From Gammaproteobacteria bacterium AqS3 (GTDB lineage Bacteria > Pseudomonadota > Gammaproteobacteria > MEIF01 > AqS3), in contig MEIF01000021.1 in assembly GCA_001750645.1 (NCBI GenBank), positions 1 to 36,613 of the forward strand: 36,613 nucleotides of DNA, written 5' to 3'. The notes beneath the pieces are model-generated. The model was given only the letters and a program-made list of their open reading frames with translations, was not told the origin of the DNA and made no database searches. The position numbers and the translations under genes are program-made. Shown here piece by piece: positions 25,495 to 34,123 of the stretch. Position 1 is the first letter of the stretch. Every line of letters starts with the position of its first letter.

Positions 25495-25570
25495 TGGCGT
25501 CCCCTAGGGGATTCGAACCCCTGTTGCCGCCTTGAAAGGGCGAAGTCCTAGGCCTCTAGACGAAGGGGAC
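25495..25570 (-). tRNA. tRNA-Glu (TTC)
   Basis: 76 nt with encoded CCA. The acceptor GTCCCCT pairs with AGGGGAC, the anticodon loop CCTTTCAAG gives TTC, and the T-arm is CAGGGGTTCGAATCCCCT. It is the first gene of the tRNA-Glu/tRNA-Gly/TonB receptor unit. Confidence 0.98.
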
Positions 25571-25590
25571 GGCGACAGTTAGCGGCGGGC

Positions 25591-25596
25591 ATTGTA
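25591..25596 (-). promoter_or_regulatory. -10 box of the tRNA unit
   Basis: On the minus strand TACAAT followed by GCCCGCCGC, about 20 nt before the 5' end of tRNA-Glu. The same TACAATGCCCGCCGC string occurs before ychF on the other strand. Confidence 0.65.
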
Positions 25597-25630
25597 GCGG
25601 CAAGCGCGCAGAACCGGTACCGCACAGCGC

Positions 25631-26674
25631 TCAGTCGGCGGGGTAGCAGCGCCAGCTGCCGCCGGGCGCCGGATGCAGCCCGACCGCCGCACCGACCGGG
25701 CGCCGGGTGCGCTCCGACATCTGCAGCGCCTCTCCGGAGGCCAGCTCAATGCGGTAGCGGTAGGCCCCGCCGAGGTAGCTGCGCGAAACGATCCGGGCCG
25801 ACCCCGAATCGCTCCAGCCCAGCAGCTCCGAGCGCACCAGCAGCAGCCCTGCCGCACCGACCTCGCCCACGCACTCGACCGCAGCGGCCGGCAGCGTCCC
25901 GACAGCGCAGCGCCAGGCGCCGTCAGGGCCCCGCTCGGTGCGCAGAAAGCCCGTCCCGGGGATGCGGCGCGCCACCTCGATGCTGGCCGGGGCCTCGTAG
26001 AGCGCCTGCGGGGTCGACCACTGCGGCAGTGAACCGCCGATCATGACGCCGAGGCGATCGGCGAGCGAAAGCGCCTCGGCCCAGTCGTGCGTCACCATCA
26101 ACACCGTGACCCCCAGCGGCCTCAGCAGGGCCAGGATGTCCTGGGCCAGCTGCCGGCGCAGATCCGTGTCGAGGGCGGCGAAGGGCTCGTCGAGCAGCAG
26201 CAGCCTCGGCTCGCTGGCCAGGGCGCGCACCAGGGCGATGCGGGCGCGCTCGCCGCCGCTCAGCGATGCGGTGTGGGCGCCCGCCAGATGCCGCAGACCG
26301 ACCCGCTCGAGCCAGGCGCCGATGCGCGCATCTCGATCCGGCCCCCTGGGAATGGCAAAGCCGACGTTGCCGGCGACGTCCAGGTGCGGAAACAGCGCCC
26401 CGTCCTGCAGCAGCATGCCGATGTGGCGGCGGTGCACCGGGACACCCGGGCGCCCGGGGCCGAACAGGGTCTCGCCGCCGAGGCTGATGCTGCCCCGGTC
26501 GGGGCGGTCGAGGCCGGCGATCAGGCGCAGCAGGGTGCTCTTGCCGACCCCGCTGGCGCCCAGCAGGCAGCCGACCGAGCCCGCCTCCAGATCCAGGTCA
26601 ACGTCGCACAGCAGCGCCTCCCCCCCGGCGTAGCCGAAGCCGAGCCCCTGCACGCGGAGGGCGGCGCCGCTCAC
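25631..26674 (-). CDS. ABC transporter ATP-binding protein (FbpC/CysA-like)
   Basis: 347 residues. The nucleotide-binding domain has Walker A GASGVGKST (39-47), Q-loop MLLQDGALFPHLDV, signature LSGGE (139-143), Walker B LLLLDEPFAALD (D163, E164) and switch H197 in VTHDWAEAL. The last 120 residues form a TOBE-like domain, as in importers of ferric iron, sulfate or molybdate. GTG 26674 overlaps the argF stop (GTGA), so it is translated from the argF message. No permease or binding-protein gene is in the window, which leaves the ATPase without a visible partner. The ferric iron type is the best guess from the overall layout, not proven. Confidence 0.9.
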   Translation of the reverse strand: MSGAALRVQGLGFGYAGGEALLCDVDLDLEAGSVGCLLGASGVGKSTLLRLIAGLDRPDRGSISLGGETLFGPGRPGVPVHRRHIGMLLQDGALFPHLDVAGNVGFAIPRGPDRDARIGAWLERVGLRHLAGAHTASLSGGERARIALVRALASEPRLLLLDEPFAALDTDLRRQLAQDILALLRPLGVTVLMVTHDWAEALSLADRLGVMIGGSLPQWSTPQALYEAPASIEVARRIPGTGFLRTERGPDGAWRCAVGTLPAAAVECVGEVGAAGLLLVRSELLGWSDSGSARIVSRSYLGGAYRYRIELASGEALQMSERTRRPVGAAVGLHPAPGGSWRCYPAD

Positions 26675-27546
26675 CGCAGCAGCAGCTCGAGCAGCGCCTT
26701 GTGGGTGTGCAGGCGGTTCTCGGCCTGCTGCCAGACCGCCGAGCGCGCATCGTCCAGAACCGTCTCGTCCACCTCGCTGCCGCGATAGGCCGGCAGGCAG
26801 TGCAGCAGGATGACCCCTTCGGCGGCCTGATCCAGCAGCTCTGCGGTCACCTGGTAGCCGGCGAACGCCGCCGCGCGGGCGGGGTCGTCACCCATCGAGA
26901 CCCAGGTGTCGGTGTTGACCACGGCGGCGCCCCTGACGGCCTCGCCGACATCGCGCACGATCGAGGCGCCGGCTGCCCTGAGGCGCTCGGCGTCCGGCTC
27001 AAACCCCTCGGGACAGGCCACGCGCAGCTCAAAGCCGAACATTGAGGAGGCCTCCAGCCAGGAGTTGCAGACGTTGTTGCCGTCGCCGATCCAGGCCACC
27101 GGGGCGTCAAAATCCGCGGCGCCGCAGCGCTCCTGCCAGGTCATCAGGTCGGCCAGCAGCTGGCAGGGGTGTGCGCGCTCGCTCAGGGCGTTGATCACCG
27201 GGGCGTCGGAGTGGGCGGCGAACTCGGCGATCTCCGCGTGCGCATGGGTGCGGATGGCCACCGCATCGACCATCGAGGACATCACCCTGGCGGTGTCGGA
27301 GATCGACTCGCCGCGGCCCAGCTGCAGCGAGTCGCGCCCCAGGTAGAGGGCCTGGCCGCCGAGCTGGGCCATTCCGGCCTCCAGGGCGATGCGGGTTCGG
27401 GTCGAGGGCTTGCTGAACAGCAGCGCCAGCGTCCTGCCCGAGAGCGTGTCGGTCAGGGGATCCCGCCTGAGGGCCGCAGCGCGATTGATGAGGGCTCTGA
27501 TCTCCCCGGTGGAGAGATCGGCCAGGTTGAGAAAGTGTCGTGCCAT
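26671..27546 (-). CDS. argF: Ornithine carbamoyltransferase
   Basis: Converts ornithine and carbamoyl phosphate to citrulline in arginine synthesis. 291 residues, slightly short for the family. The carbamoyl-phosphate motif is FSKPSTRTR (S48-R52), with HPCQLLADL and the ornithine-site HCLPAYRG. ATG 27546 gives the family N-terminus RHFLNLADLS. A TAAAAT -10 lies at 27574-27569 on the minus strand, 22 nt upstream, divergent from ychF. The stop overlaps the ABC ATPase start. Confidence 0.96.
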   Translation of the reverse strand: MARHFLNLADLSTGEIRALINRAAALRRDPLTDTLSGRTLALLFSKPSTRTRIALEAGMAQLGGQALYLGRDSLQLGRGESISDTARVMSSMVDAVAIRTHAHAEIAEFAAHSDAPVINALSERAHPCQLLADLMTWQERCGAADFDAPVAWIGDGNNVCNSWLEASSMFGFELRVACPEGFEPDAERLRAAGASIVRDVGEAVRGAAVVNTDTWVSMGDDPARAAAFAGYQVTAELLDQAAEGVILLHCLPAYRGSEVDETVLDDARSAVWQQAENRLHTHKALLELLLR

Positions 27547-27568
27547 GTCACGCCCCAAAAAACGCCGG

Positions 27569-27607
27569 ATTTTAGCGCCCAGGGGCGCCGGGGCCTGTCG
27601 CTACAAT
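27569..27607. promoter_or_regulatory. Divergent argF/ychF promoters in an inverted repeat
   Basis: ATTTTAGCG (27569-27577) and CGCTACAAT (27599-27607) are inverted repeats with one mismatch. They contain TAAAAT on the minus strand (argF) and TACAAT on the plus strand (ychF), the latter followed by GCCCGCCGCC. The ATG at 27606 overlaps this box and so is unlikely to start ychF. Confidence 0.6.
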
Positions 27608-27635
27608 GCCCGCCGCCGACCCCATCCGCACCCCG

Positions 27636-28712
27636 ATGCAGTGCGCCCTGGTCGGCCTTCCCAACGTCGGCAAGTCAACCCTGTTCAACGCCCTGACCAG
27701 CGCCGGGGCCGAGGCGCAGAACTTCCCGTTCTGCACCATCGAGCCCAACACCGGCGTGGTCCAGGTTCCCGACCCGAGGCTGGAGCGCATCAGCGAGATT
27801 GTCCGGCCCGAGCGCACCATCCCGACATCGGTCGAATTCATCGACATCGCCGGGCTGGTCAGCGGGGCCTCCCAGGGCGACGGGCTCGGCAACCAGTTCC
27901 TGTCGCACATTCGCCAGGCGCACGCCATTGCCCAGGTCGTGCGCTGCTTTCAGGACGACTCCATCGTCCACGTCAACGGCCGGGCGGCGCCCTCCGACGA
28001 CGTCGACATCATCAACACCGAGCTGATGCTGGCCGACCTGCAGACCTGCGAGAAGGCCCGGGACGGCCTGCAGCGCCAGGCGCGCAGCGGCATCGCAGAG
28101 TCCCGGGAAGCCCTGGCGCTGATCGAGCGGCTCTGCGGACACCTCGAAGCCGGCCGCCCCGTGCGCACCCTCGAGCTGGACGAGGCGGCTCAGAGGCGCA
28201 TCCGCGAGTATCACCTGCTGAGCGCCAAGCCGATGCTCTACATCGCCAACATCCAGGATGAGCGCGCCGATGCCGGATACGTCGAGCAGCTGTGCAGCTG
28301 CGTTCAGGGCGCCGAGGTCGTCGCCGTCAACTCGCTGCTGGAGGCCGAGATAGCCGAGCTCGAGCCGGACGAGCGGGGCGAGTTCCTGCTGGAGGCCGGC
28401 CTGGACGAGCCGGGGCTCAACCGCGTGATTCGCGCCGGCTACGCGCTGCTGAACCTGCAGACCTTCTTCACCGCCGGCCCGAAGGAGTGCCGCGCCTGGA
28501 CCTTCACCACCGGGGCGCCGGCGCCGAGCGCCGCCGGGCGAATCCACAGCGACTTTGAGCGCGGCTTCATCCGCGCCGAGGTCATCGGCTACGAGGACTT
28601 CATCCGCTGCGGCGGCGAGGCCGGCGCCCGGGAGGCCGGCCGGCTGCGTCAGGAGGGCAAGGAATACACCGTCCAGGACGGCGACGTGATCCACTTCCGC
28701 TTCAACGTCTAG
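27636..28712 (+). CDS. ychF: Obg-family ATPase/GTPase YchF
   Basis: 358 residues, close to the E. coli length. A ribosome-associated P-loop protein that prefers ATP. The G1 motif is GLPNVGKST right at the N-terminus, G3 is DIAGLVSGAS, and the altered G4 is YIANIQDE, as expected for YchF. A coiled-coil insert follows G3, and the C-terminal TGS domain includes FFTAGPKECRAWT and the closing DGDVIHFRFNV. ATG 27636 (MQCALVGLPNVGKST) is chosen over ATG 27606 because the latter lies in the -10 box. There is no clear ribosome site. Confidence 0.95.
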   Translation: MQCALVGLPNVGKSTLFNALTSAGAEAQNFPFCTIEPNTGVVQVPDPRLERISEIVRPERTIPTSVEFIDIAGLVSGASQGDGLGNQFLSHIRQAHAIAQVVRCFQDDSIVHVNGRAAPSDDVDIINTELMLADLQTCEKARDGLQRQARSGIAESREALALIERLCGHLEAGRPVRTLELDEAAQRRIREYHLLSAKPMLYIANIQDERADAGYVEQLCSCVQGAEVVAVNSLLEAEIAELEPDERGEFLLEAGLDEPGLNRVIRAGYALLNLQTFFTAGPKECRAWTFTTGAPAPSAAGRIHSDFERGFIRAEVIGYEDFIRCGGEAGAREAGRLRQEGKEYTVQDGDVIHFRFNV

Positions 28713-28773
28713 GCGGCCCGGCCGCGTCCCGAACCCCCGTCAATGCCCCGCCATTGGCCCCGCCGCTTGCGGC

Positions 28774-28779
28774 TAGAAT
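28774..28779 (+). promoter_or_regulatory. -10 box of the small membrane protein gene
   Basis: TAGAAT followed by GCCCGCCGCCC, 28 nt before ATG 28808. Matches the pattern before ychF and the tRNA unit. Confidence 0.55.
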
Positions 28780-28807
28780 GCCCGCCGCCCATGCGCCCGG
28801 TGCCAGC

Positions 28808-29242
28808 ATGCAAGTCATAGAAGATTACGAAGAGACCCCTGCAGCCCCGCCGGCGCGCTCCGGCGACGGCGACTTCGGCCGCATCGCCCTTGCCATCGTC
28901 CTCCCCATCGTGCTGATCAACCTGATGGGCCTGGGATTTGTCTACATCAGCCTCAACAACTCGATCAACCAGCAGTTTGAGAACCTCTCCCTCAGGGTCG
29001 AGGACAAGCTGGTGCAGCTCGGCTCGGAGACGCTGCAGCGGGCGACGCAGAACGGCTTCGCCCAGGGCCAGCAGTTCGCCCTCGACGACCTGCGCGAAAA
29101 ATCCTCGCGCCCGGACTGCCCGACGATTGCCATCGGCCCCGAGGGCAGCCAGGCGATCCTGGTCAACGTTCAGAACCCGGAGTGCTTCCAGACCATCGTC
29201 GATCTGGCGCAGCAGATCATCAGCCAGTCGCAGAGAAAGTAG
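28808..29242 (+). CDS. Hypothetical single-span membrane protein
   Basis: 144 residues, not recognised. A 25-residue acidic and Pro/Ala-containing cytoplasmic start precedes one membrane helix (IALAIVLPIVLINLMGLGFV) and an about 95-residue outer part. The outer part has a helical segment (QQFENLSLRVEDKLVQLGSE) and two cysteines (RPDC and PEC) that might form a disulfide in the periplasm. ATG 28808 is chosen because earlier in-frame ATGs at 28778 and above lie in or before the -10 box. It stands between ychF and the convergent carboxyltransferase, with its own promoter. No function is proposed. Confidence 0.75.
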   Translation: MQVIEDYEETPAAPPARSGDGDFGRIALAIVLPIVLINLMGLGFVYISLNNSINQQFENLSLRVEDKLVQLGSETLQRATQNGFAQGQQFALDDLREKSSRPDCPTIAIGPEGSQAILVNVQNPECFQTIVDLAQQIISQSQRK

Positions 29243-29263
29243 CCGCCCACACCGGCGGGCGCC

Positions 29264-30820
29264 TCAGGGCCGCCAGCCGAAGCGCACCGGCCCTTTGAGC
29301 GACTGCATCAGCGGCTGAACCGCCCGCAGCCAGGAGCAGATCTGCGGGCGGGTCTCGCGCGGGTCGATCAGGTCGTGGTAGGCGAAGCTCTCGCCCCTGG
29401 CAAACACGCTGCTCTGGCGCCGGCCCAGCAGCTCCTCAAGCTCCTCGCGGCGCTTTTTCGGATCATCGGCGGCGGCGATCTCGCGCCCGAAGGCCACCGC
29501 GACGCCGCCCTCGACCGGCAGCGCCCCGGACTCCGCCGAGGGCCAGGCCAGCACGTGGGCGTCGGGGGCGAAGTGGGCGGCCCCGGCCACCCCGAAGACC
29601 TTGCGGACGATCACCGAGCACCACGGCACCGGCGACTCCATCACGGCGGCGATGGCGGCGGCTCCGTAGCGCAGCGTTCCGGCGGCCTCCGCCTCGGGGC
29701 CGATCATGAATCCCGGCTGGTCGACGAGCGCCACCACCGGCAGGTGGAAGGTGCTGCAGAAGTCGACAAAGCGGCGCGCCTTCTGACCGGCGGCGGCGGT
29801 CATCGCACCGGCAAAATGCCGGCAGTCATTGGCGTAGACCCCCGCCGCATGGCCGTCGAAGCGCGCCAGGGCACAGATCTGCTCGCGCCCGTAGTGCCTG
29901 CCGATCTCGAAGAACCGCCCGTCGTCGACGATGTGGGCGATCAGCCGGCGCATGTCGTAGGGCTCTCTCCGGCTGCGGGGGACGATGCGGATCAGCTCAT
30001 CCTCGCAGCGCCCTGGATCATCGCCGCACTCGCTGCGGGGCGGCAGCTCGTGGACGCTGGGCGGCAGGTAGGACAGGAACTCGGCAAGGGCGCGCATCGC
30101 CGCCGCCTCGTCCTCGACGATGACGTCGACCAGGCCGCTGCGGCGGTGGATGCGCTCGCCGCCGAGCGCATCCTTGCTGAGCCTGATCCCCAGGGCGCGC
30201 TCGACCACCGCCGGGCCGGCCGCCATCACCGAGGCGGTCGCGCGGGTCATGACCGACAGGTGCGAGGCCGCCAGCCTGGCCGCCGGAAACCCCGCCACCG
30301 GGCCCAGGGCGGCCGAGGCCACCGGCACCTCGGAGAGAACCCGGGCGATCGAGAGAAAGCGGGGGCGCTGCGAGACCGCCTCGCCGACCGGGGCATTCTT
30401 GCGGCCGCTGGTGCCGGCGACCGAACCGCCGCCGCCCTCGAGCAGCCGCACCAGCGGCAGGCGGTAGCGCAGCGCCATGTCCTCGGAGTAGACGCTCTTG
30501 CGCAGGCCGGCGGCATTGGGCGAGCCGCCCTTGAGGGTGAAGTCCTCGCCGCCGATGACGGCGCGCCGCTCGCCGACCCTGCCGGTTCCGAGAACGTAGT
30601 TGGCCGGTGTGAAGTCGACCAGGGCGCCGTCGTCGTCGACCTCGCCCGAGCCGGTCATGCGGCCCATCTCGTCGAAGTCCCCGCCGGTCAGGAGGTCGAT
30701 GCGCTCCCGCACCGTCAGCCGCCCCAGGCTGTGGTGCCGCTCGACGGCCTGCGCACCGCCCTGCTCCTGGGCTGCATCCCGCCGCCGGCGTATGCCCTCG
30801 GCCTCCTCCTCCCAGCTCAT
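29264..30820 (-). CDS. Acyl-CoA carboxylase carboxyltransferase subunit
   Basis: 518 residues of the PccB/MmdA family, which transfers the carboxyl group from biotin to an acyl-CoA such as propionyl- or methylcrotonyl-CoA. It contains two crotonase-like halves. The N-terminal one has RLTVRERIDLL and LEGGGGSVAGTSG for the acyl-CoA/biotin oxyanion region. The C-terminal one has FCSTFHLPVVALVDQPGFMIG and YGAAAIAAVMESPVPWCSVI. ATG 30820 shares one base with the stop of the biotin carrier gene (TGATG), so carrier and transferase are made together. The biotin carboxylase subunit is not in the window. The acyl substrate is undetermined. Confidence 0.92.
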   Translation of the reverse strand: MSWEEEAEGIRRRRDAAQEQGGAQAVERHHSLGRLTVRERIDLLTGGDFDEMGRMTGSGEVDDDGALVDFTPANYVLGTGRVGERRAVIGGEDFTLKGGSPNAAGLRKSVYSEDMALRYRLPLVRLLEGGGGSVAGTSGRKNAPVGEAVSQRPRFLSIARVLSEVPVASAALGPVAGFPAARLAASHLSVMTRATASVMAAGPAVVERALGIRLSKDALGGERIHRRSGLVDVIVEDEAAAMRALAEFLSYLPPSVHELPPRSECGDDPGRCEDELIRIVPRSRREPYDMRRLIAHIVDDGRFFEIGRHYGREQICALARFDGHAAGVYANDCRHFAGAMTAAAGQKARRFVDFCSTFHLPVVALVDQPGFMIGPEAEAAGTLRYGAAAIAAVMESPVPWCSVIVRKVFGVAGAAHFAPDAHVLAWPSAESGALPVEGGVAVAFGREIAAADDPKKRREELEELLGRRQSSVFARGESFAYHDLIDPRETRPQICSWLRAVQPLMQSLKGPVRFGWRP

Positions 30821-31047
30821 CAGGAGGCGGTCAGGCGCACCACGATGTCGCCGTCGGCGACCTCATCGCCCTCGCCGACCAGCACCTCGGAGACCACCCC
30901 CGAGGCCGTCGCCTCGACCGGGATCTCCATCTTCATCGACTCCAGGATCATCAGCACGTCGCCGGCGGCAACCGCATCGCCCGGGGCGACCTTCAGCTTC
31001 CAGACGCGGCCGTTGACCTCGGTCTCCTGATCGATCAAAGCGCTCAT
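30820..31047 (-). CDS. Stand-alone biotin carboxyl carrier protein
   Basis: 75 residues forming one biotinyl domain. The biotinylation site is ESMKMEIPV with lysine K39, flanked by the usual GDVLMILE and GDIVVRL strands. It lies between msrA (ATGA overlap) and the carboxyltransferase (one-base overlap). It would shuttle carboxybiotin to that transferase. A lipoyl domain would have DKA or similar instead of MKM, so biotin is the better call. Confidence 0.93.
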   Translation of the reverse strand: MSALIDQETEVNGRVWKLKVAPGDAVAAGDVLMILESMKMEIPVEATASGVVSEVLVGEGDEVADGDIVVRLTAS

Positions 31048-31706
31048 GCGGCGGCCTCCCCGAGTGCCGGGCAGGTCACCCCGGTGCCGCCGATGCCGCA
31101 GTAGCCCCCCGGGTTCTTGTGCAGGTACTGCTGGTGATAGGCCTCGGCGTAGTAGAACTCGCCGGCCGCCTCGATGTCGGTGGTGATGGCCCCGTAGCCG
31201 GCGATCATGAGCTGCTGCTGGTAGGCCGCCCTGGACTCCTCGGCAATGCGCTGCTGGGCGGCGTCCTGGAAGTAGATCGCCGAGCGGTACTGGGTGCCGA
31301 CGTCATTGCCCTGGCGCATGCCCTGGGTCGGATCGTGCGCCTGCCAGAACACCCGCAGCAGCTGGGCGAAGCTCAGGCGCTCCGGGTCGTGCACCACCAG
31401 GACGACCTCGGTGTGGCCGGTCAGACCCGAGCAGACCTCCTCGTATTTCGGGTTCGGCGTGGCGCCGCCGGCGTAGCCGACCGCGGTGCTGTGCACCCCG
31501 TCCAGCTGCCAGAACAGCCGCTCGGCCCCCCAGAAGCAGCCGAGTCCGAGCACCGCCGTCTCAGTGCCCTCGGGCCACGGCGGCTGCATCGGAACGCCGA
31601 GTGCGGCGTGCGCCTCGGGGACCCGCATGGCGTCGCTGCGCCCGGAGAGCGTTTCCTCGGGCTGCGGCATGCGGGATTTGTCCCGCCCCAGACCGAAGAA
31701 GCCCAT
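31044..31706 (-). CDS. msrA: Peptide methionine sulfoxide reductase MsrA
   Basis: 220 residues. Repairs the S-epimer of methionine sulfoxide in proteins. The catalytic motif is [10 protein letters not shown] with C57. [34 protein letters not shown] and the C-terminal [13 protein letters not shown] with resolving cysteines follow. ATG 31706 gives the conserved leader ([12 protein letters not shown]) seen in longer MsrA proteins. It begins 2 bases after the thiolase stop and overlaps the biotin carrier gene, so a repair enzyme is set inside a fatty-acid-type operon. Confidence 0.96.
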   Translation of the reverse strand: MGFFGLGRDKSRMPQPEETLSGRSDAMRVPEAHAALGVPMQPPWPEGTETAVLGLGCFWGAERLFWQLDGVHSTAVGYAGGATPNPKYEEVCSGLTGHTEVVLVVHDPERLSFAQLLRVFWQAHDPTQGMRQGNDVGTQYRSAIYFQDAAQQRIAEESRAAYQQQLMIAGYGAITTDIEAAGEFYYAEAYHQQYLHKNPGGYCGIGGTGVTCPALGEAAA

Positions 31707-31708
31707 GC

Positions 31709-32893
31709 TCAGCAGGCTTCCAGCAGCCCGGTTGCGCCCATGCCGCCGCCGACGCACATGGTCACGATGCCGTAGCGCTTGCCGCCATCCCGCAGCGCCC
31801 TGGCCAAGTGGCCGACCTGGCGGGATCCGGTCATGGCGAAGGGGTGGCCGATGGCGATCGAGCCGCCGTCGAGGTTGAGCCGGTCCATCGGGATGCCGAG
31901 CTTGTCGCGGCAGTAGACCACCTGCGAGGCGAAGGCCTCGTTGAGCTCCCAGAGGTCGATGTCCTCGATCTTCAGGCCGTTGCGCTCGAGCAGCTTGGGC
32001 ACCGAGAACACCGGGCCGATGCCCATTTCATCCGGCTCGCAGCCCATCGTGGTGAAGCCGCGCAGCACCGCCAGCGGCTTGAGATTGAGCTCGGCGGCCT
32101 TCTCCTCGCTCATGACCAGCGTGACCGAGGCCCCGTCGGACAGCTGCGAGGAGTTGCCGGCGGTCACCGAGCCGTTTTCCGGGTCAAACACCGGCTGCAG
32201 CGAGGCCAGACCCTCGAGCGTGGTTGCGGGGCGGTTGCAGGTGTCGGAGTCAACCACGACCTCGTGCTCGGATTCCGCACCCGACTCCTTGTCGACGACC
32301 TTCATGACCGTCTTCATCGGAATGATTTCATCCTTGTAGCGCCCGGCCTTCTGCGCCTCGGCGGTGCGCATCTGGCTGGCGTATGCGTATTCGTCCTGGG
32401 CCTCCCGGGTGACGCCGTAGCGCTTGGCGACCGTCTCGGCGGTGACCCCCATCGGGTGGTAGATGCCCGGGACGCTCTCGGCGAGCTCGTCGTTGACGTA
32501 CATGTGCATGTTGGTGTTGCCCTGGGTGGTCGAGATCGACTCGACCCCGCCGGCGATGATGGTGTCGTAGAAGCCGGCCTGGATCTGCGCCGCAGCCATT
32601 GCGATGGTCTGCAGCCCCGAGGAGCAGTAGCGGTTGACGGTGGTGCCGCCGGTGGTGATTGGAAGTTTGGAGAGCACCCCGGCCGTGCGGCCGATGTTGT
32701 GCCCTTGGGCGCCTTCGGGTGCGCCGCAGCCGAGGATGACATCTTCAACGAGGGCCGGGTCTATGCCGGTTCGGTCGATCAGTGCGTCGATGATGTGCGC
32801 AACGATGTTGTCGGCTCGAGTGTTATTGAAGCCTCCGCGAAAGGACTTGGCCAGTCCGGTGCGAACGCTGTCTACTATTACTGCTTGGCCCAT
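31709..32893 (-). CDS. Thiolase (acetyl-CoA C-acyltransferase)
   Basis: 394 residues. Cleaves 3-ketoacyl-CoA or forms acetoacetyl-CoA. The acyl-enzyme cysteine is C90 in NRYCSSGLQ, then GGVESIS, the active-site histidine in [17 protein letters not shown], and the second cysteine in [10 protein letters not shown]. First gene of the operon thiolase-msrA-biotin carrier-carboxyltransferase. A CAGGAGA ribosome site lies 7 nt before ATG 32893. The FadA-like degradative type is likely in this setting, but biosynthetic thiolases share these motifs. Confidence 0.95.
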   Translation of the reverse strand: MGQAVIVDSVRTGLAKSFRGGFNNTRADNIVAHIIDALIDRTGIDPALVEDVILGCGAPEGAQGHNIGRTAGVLSKLPITTGGTTVNRYCSSGLQTIAMAAAQIQAGFYDTIIAGGVESISTTQGNTNMHMYVNDELAESVPGIYHPMGVTAETVAKRYGVTREAQDEYAYASQMRTAEAQKAGRYKDEIIPMKTVMKVVDKESGAESEHEVVVDSDTCNRPATTLEGLASLQPVFDPENGSVTAGNSSQLSDGASVTLVMSEEKAAELNLKPLAVLRGFTTMGCEPDEMGIGPVFSVPKLLERNGLKIEDIDLWELNEAFASQVVYCRDKLGIPMDRLNLDGGSIAIGHPFAMTGSRQVGHLARALRDGGKRYGIVTMCVGGGMGATGLLEAC

Positions 32894-32900
32894 GGTGAAA

Positions 32901-32935
32901 TCTCCTGTGGCGGGTCTGCAAAGTGCGCCATTCTA
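32901..32935 (-). promoter_or_regulatory. Promoter and ribosome site of the thiolase operon
   Basis: On the minus strand TAGAAT (32935-32930) is followed by GGCGC, and CAGGAGA is at 32907-32901. The leader would be about 30 nt. Confidence 0.6.
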
Positions 32936-32970
32936 CACACCCGCGGCGCCGCCCTGTCGGGCGGGACGGC

Positions 32971-33888
32971 TCAGGCGTCGTCCAGCGGGGTGTCGAGGCT
33001 GAGGCGCTCCCGCAGCCACAGCGCCAGCTGCGACGCCTTCATATCGCCCGGAATATCTTCGCTGCGAATCACCGGGCGCACCTCAAAGCGGCACTCGCGA
33101 TCCAGCAGCCGGCGGGTCTCCCTGAGGTAGAGCGCCTGGCGCAGATCCGGATACGGGCACAGCGACTGGAACAGCCCGGAATTGCAGCCGCGAAAGTGGA
33201 TCGGCAGCACGTCGCAGCCGCTGCGGTTGATCAGCCGGCCGGTCATGGCCTTCCACTCGTAGTCGACGGGCTTCTCGCCCCGGCGGGGCGGCGCCCCCAC
33301 CGAGCCGGCCGGAAACAGGCTGACCACGCCCCCGCCCCGCAGCTTCTCCAGGGCCAGCTGGCGGCTGACCAGATTGCGCTTGGCGGCATCGGACCTCGAC
33401 GAGAAGTCGATCGGCAGAATGTGGCTGTTGAGGTTGGGCTCGATGCAGAGCACGCCGGTGGCGATCACGTAGAACTGCTCGTCGATGCGCGAGCTGATCC
33501 AGCTGAGCACCACCCCGTCGACCACGCCGAAGGGGTGGTTGGCGACGATCAGCAGCCCGCGGCCGGGGCGCCGCAGGCGGGCGAGGTCGGCCTCGGCGGG
33601 CCAGCTGTCGCCGCGGATATTCATCGCATCGATGGCGCGATCCCAGACATCGGCGCCGGGACTGGCCTGCCGCAGGGCGGGCCGCGCCCGCACATAGCGC
33701 ATCTGCAGCAGCGGCCGCCCCGTGCAGATTTCGGTGGCGTGGACGGCGATGCGCAGATACCAGGGCATCGCCGGGTCGGCATAGGTCATCTTGCCCGAGC
33801 GGTGCTCGGAAAACACCGAGGACAGCTCGCTCTGCCTCGTCAGCGAATCTCCTCTGCGCTGCTTGTCCTGTGTCGATGCAACGGGCAC
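32971..33888 (-). CDS. PlsC-like lysophospholipid/acyl acyltransferase
   Basis: About 305 residues from GTG 33888, which follows a GGAGGGAGGGAG purine tract. The acyltransferase motif is ANHPFGVVDG (His and Asp of the H-x-D type, as in the hemolysin-like/OlsA group), followed by LPIDFSSRSDAAKRN and the phosphate-binding LFPAGSVGA. There is no clear transmembrane helix; a short amphipathic part near PWYLRIAVHATEI may touch the membrane. It probably transfers acyl groups to a lysolipid at the inner membrane face. The start is uncertain by a few codons because the purine tract is close to the GTG. It is upstream of and separate from the thiolase operon. Confidence 0.83.
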   Translation of the reverse strand: MPVASTQDKQRRGDSLTRQSELSSVFSEHRSGKMTYADPAMPWYLRIAVHATEICTGRPLLQMRYVRARPALRQASPGADVWDRAIDAMNIRGDSWPAEADLARLRRPGRGLLIVANHPFGVVDGVVLSWISSRIDEQFYVIATGVLCIEPNLNSHILPIDFSSRSDAAKRNLVSRQLALEKLRGGGVVSLFPAGSVGAPPRRGEKPVDYEWKAMTGRLINRSGCDVLPIHFRGCNSGLFQSLCPYPDLRQALYLRETRRLLDRECRFEVRPVIRSEDIPGDMKASQLALWLRERLSLDTPLDDA

Positions 33889-33928
33889 GCTCCCTCCCTC
33901 CACTCGGTGCAGCACCTGCACGGGGGCG

Positions 33929-33934
33929 ATATTA
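33929..33934 (-). promoter_or_regulatory. -10 box of the acyltransferase gene
   Basis: TAATAT followed by CGCCCCCG on the minus strand, 40 nt before GTG 33888. The rest of the divergent gap up to 34082 shows no gene or repeat I can support. Confidence 0.5.
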
Positions 33935-34082
33935 GTGCATCCCGGCCGGAAGCGGGCAACCTGAAACCGGTCGGGACAGCCCGAGGCCGGCGCTGCATTG
34001 CCTCTGCCGGCATGTGCTGCCTTCACCCGCTTCGCCGACCTCGCCTCGGGCGTGCCGGTCATCGAAAAGCCCCCGGGCCGCC

Positions 34083-34088
34083 TATAAA
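34083..34088 (+). promoter_or_regulatory. -10 box of the ppk2 unit
   Basis: TATAAA (running on as TATAAAATAA), 35 nt before ATG 34124. No clear -35. Confidence 0.5.
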
Positions 34089-34123
34089 ATAACGGGCTGC
34101 ACAACAGCCCCGCCTCTGCCGCA

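Noticed and set aside
28778-28807. ATG 28778, and likewise ATG 27606 and ATG 14101, as start codons
   Set aside because: Each overlaps a -10 hexamer, and the downstream starts give the better N-terminus, a ribosome site or a usable leader.
31601-33130. Open frames opposite thiolase and the acyltransferase, and similarly at 29375-31030 and 10494-12296
   Set aside because: All mirror well-supported genes and show shadow composition.
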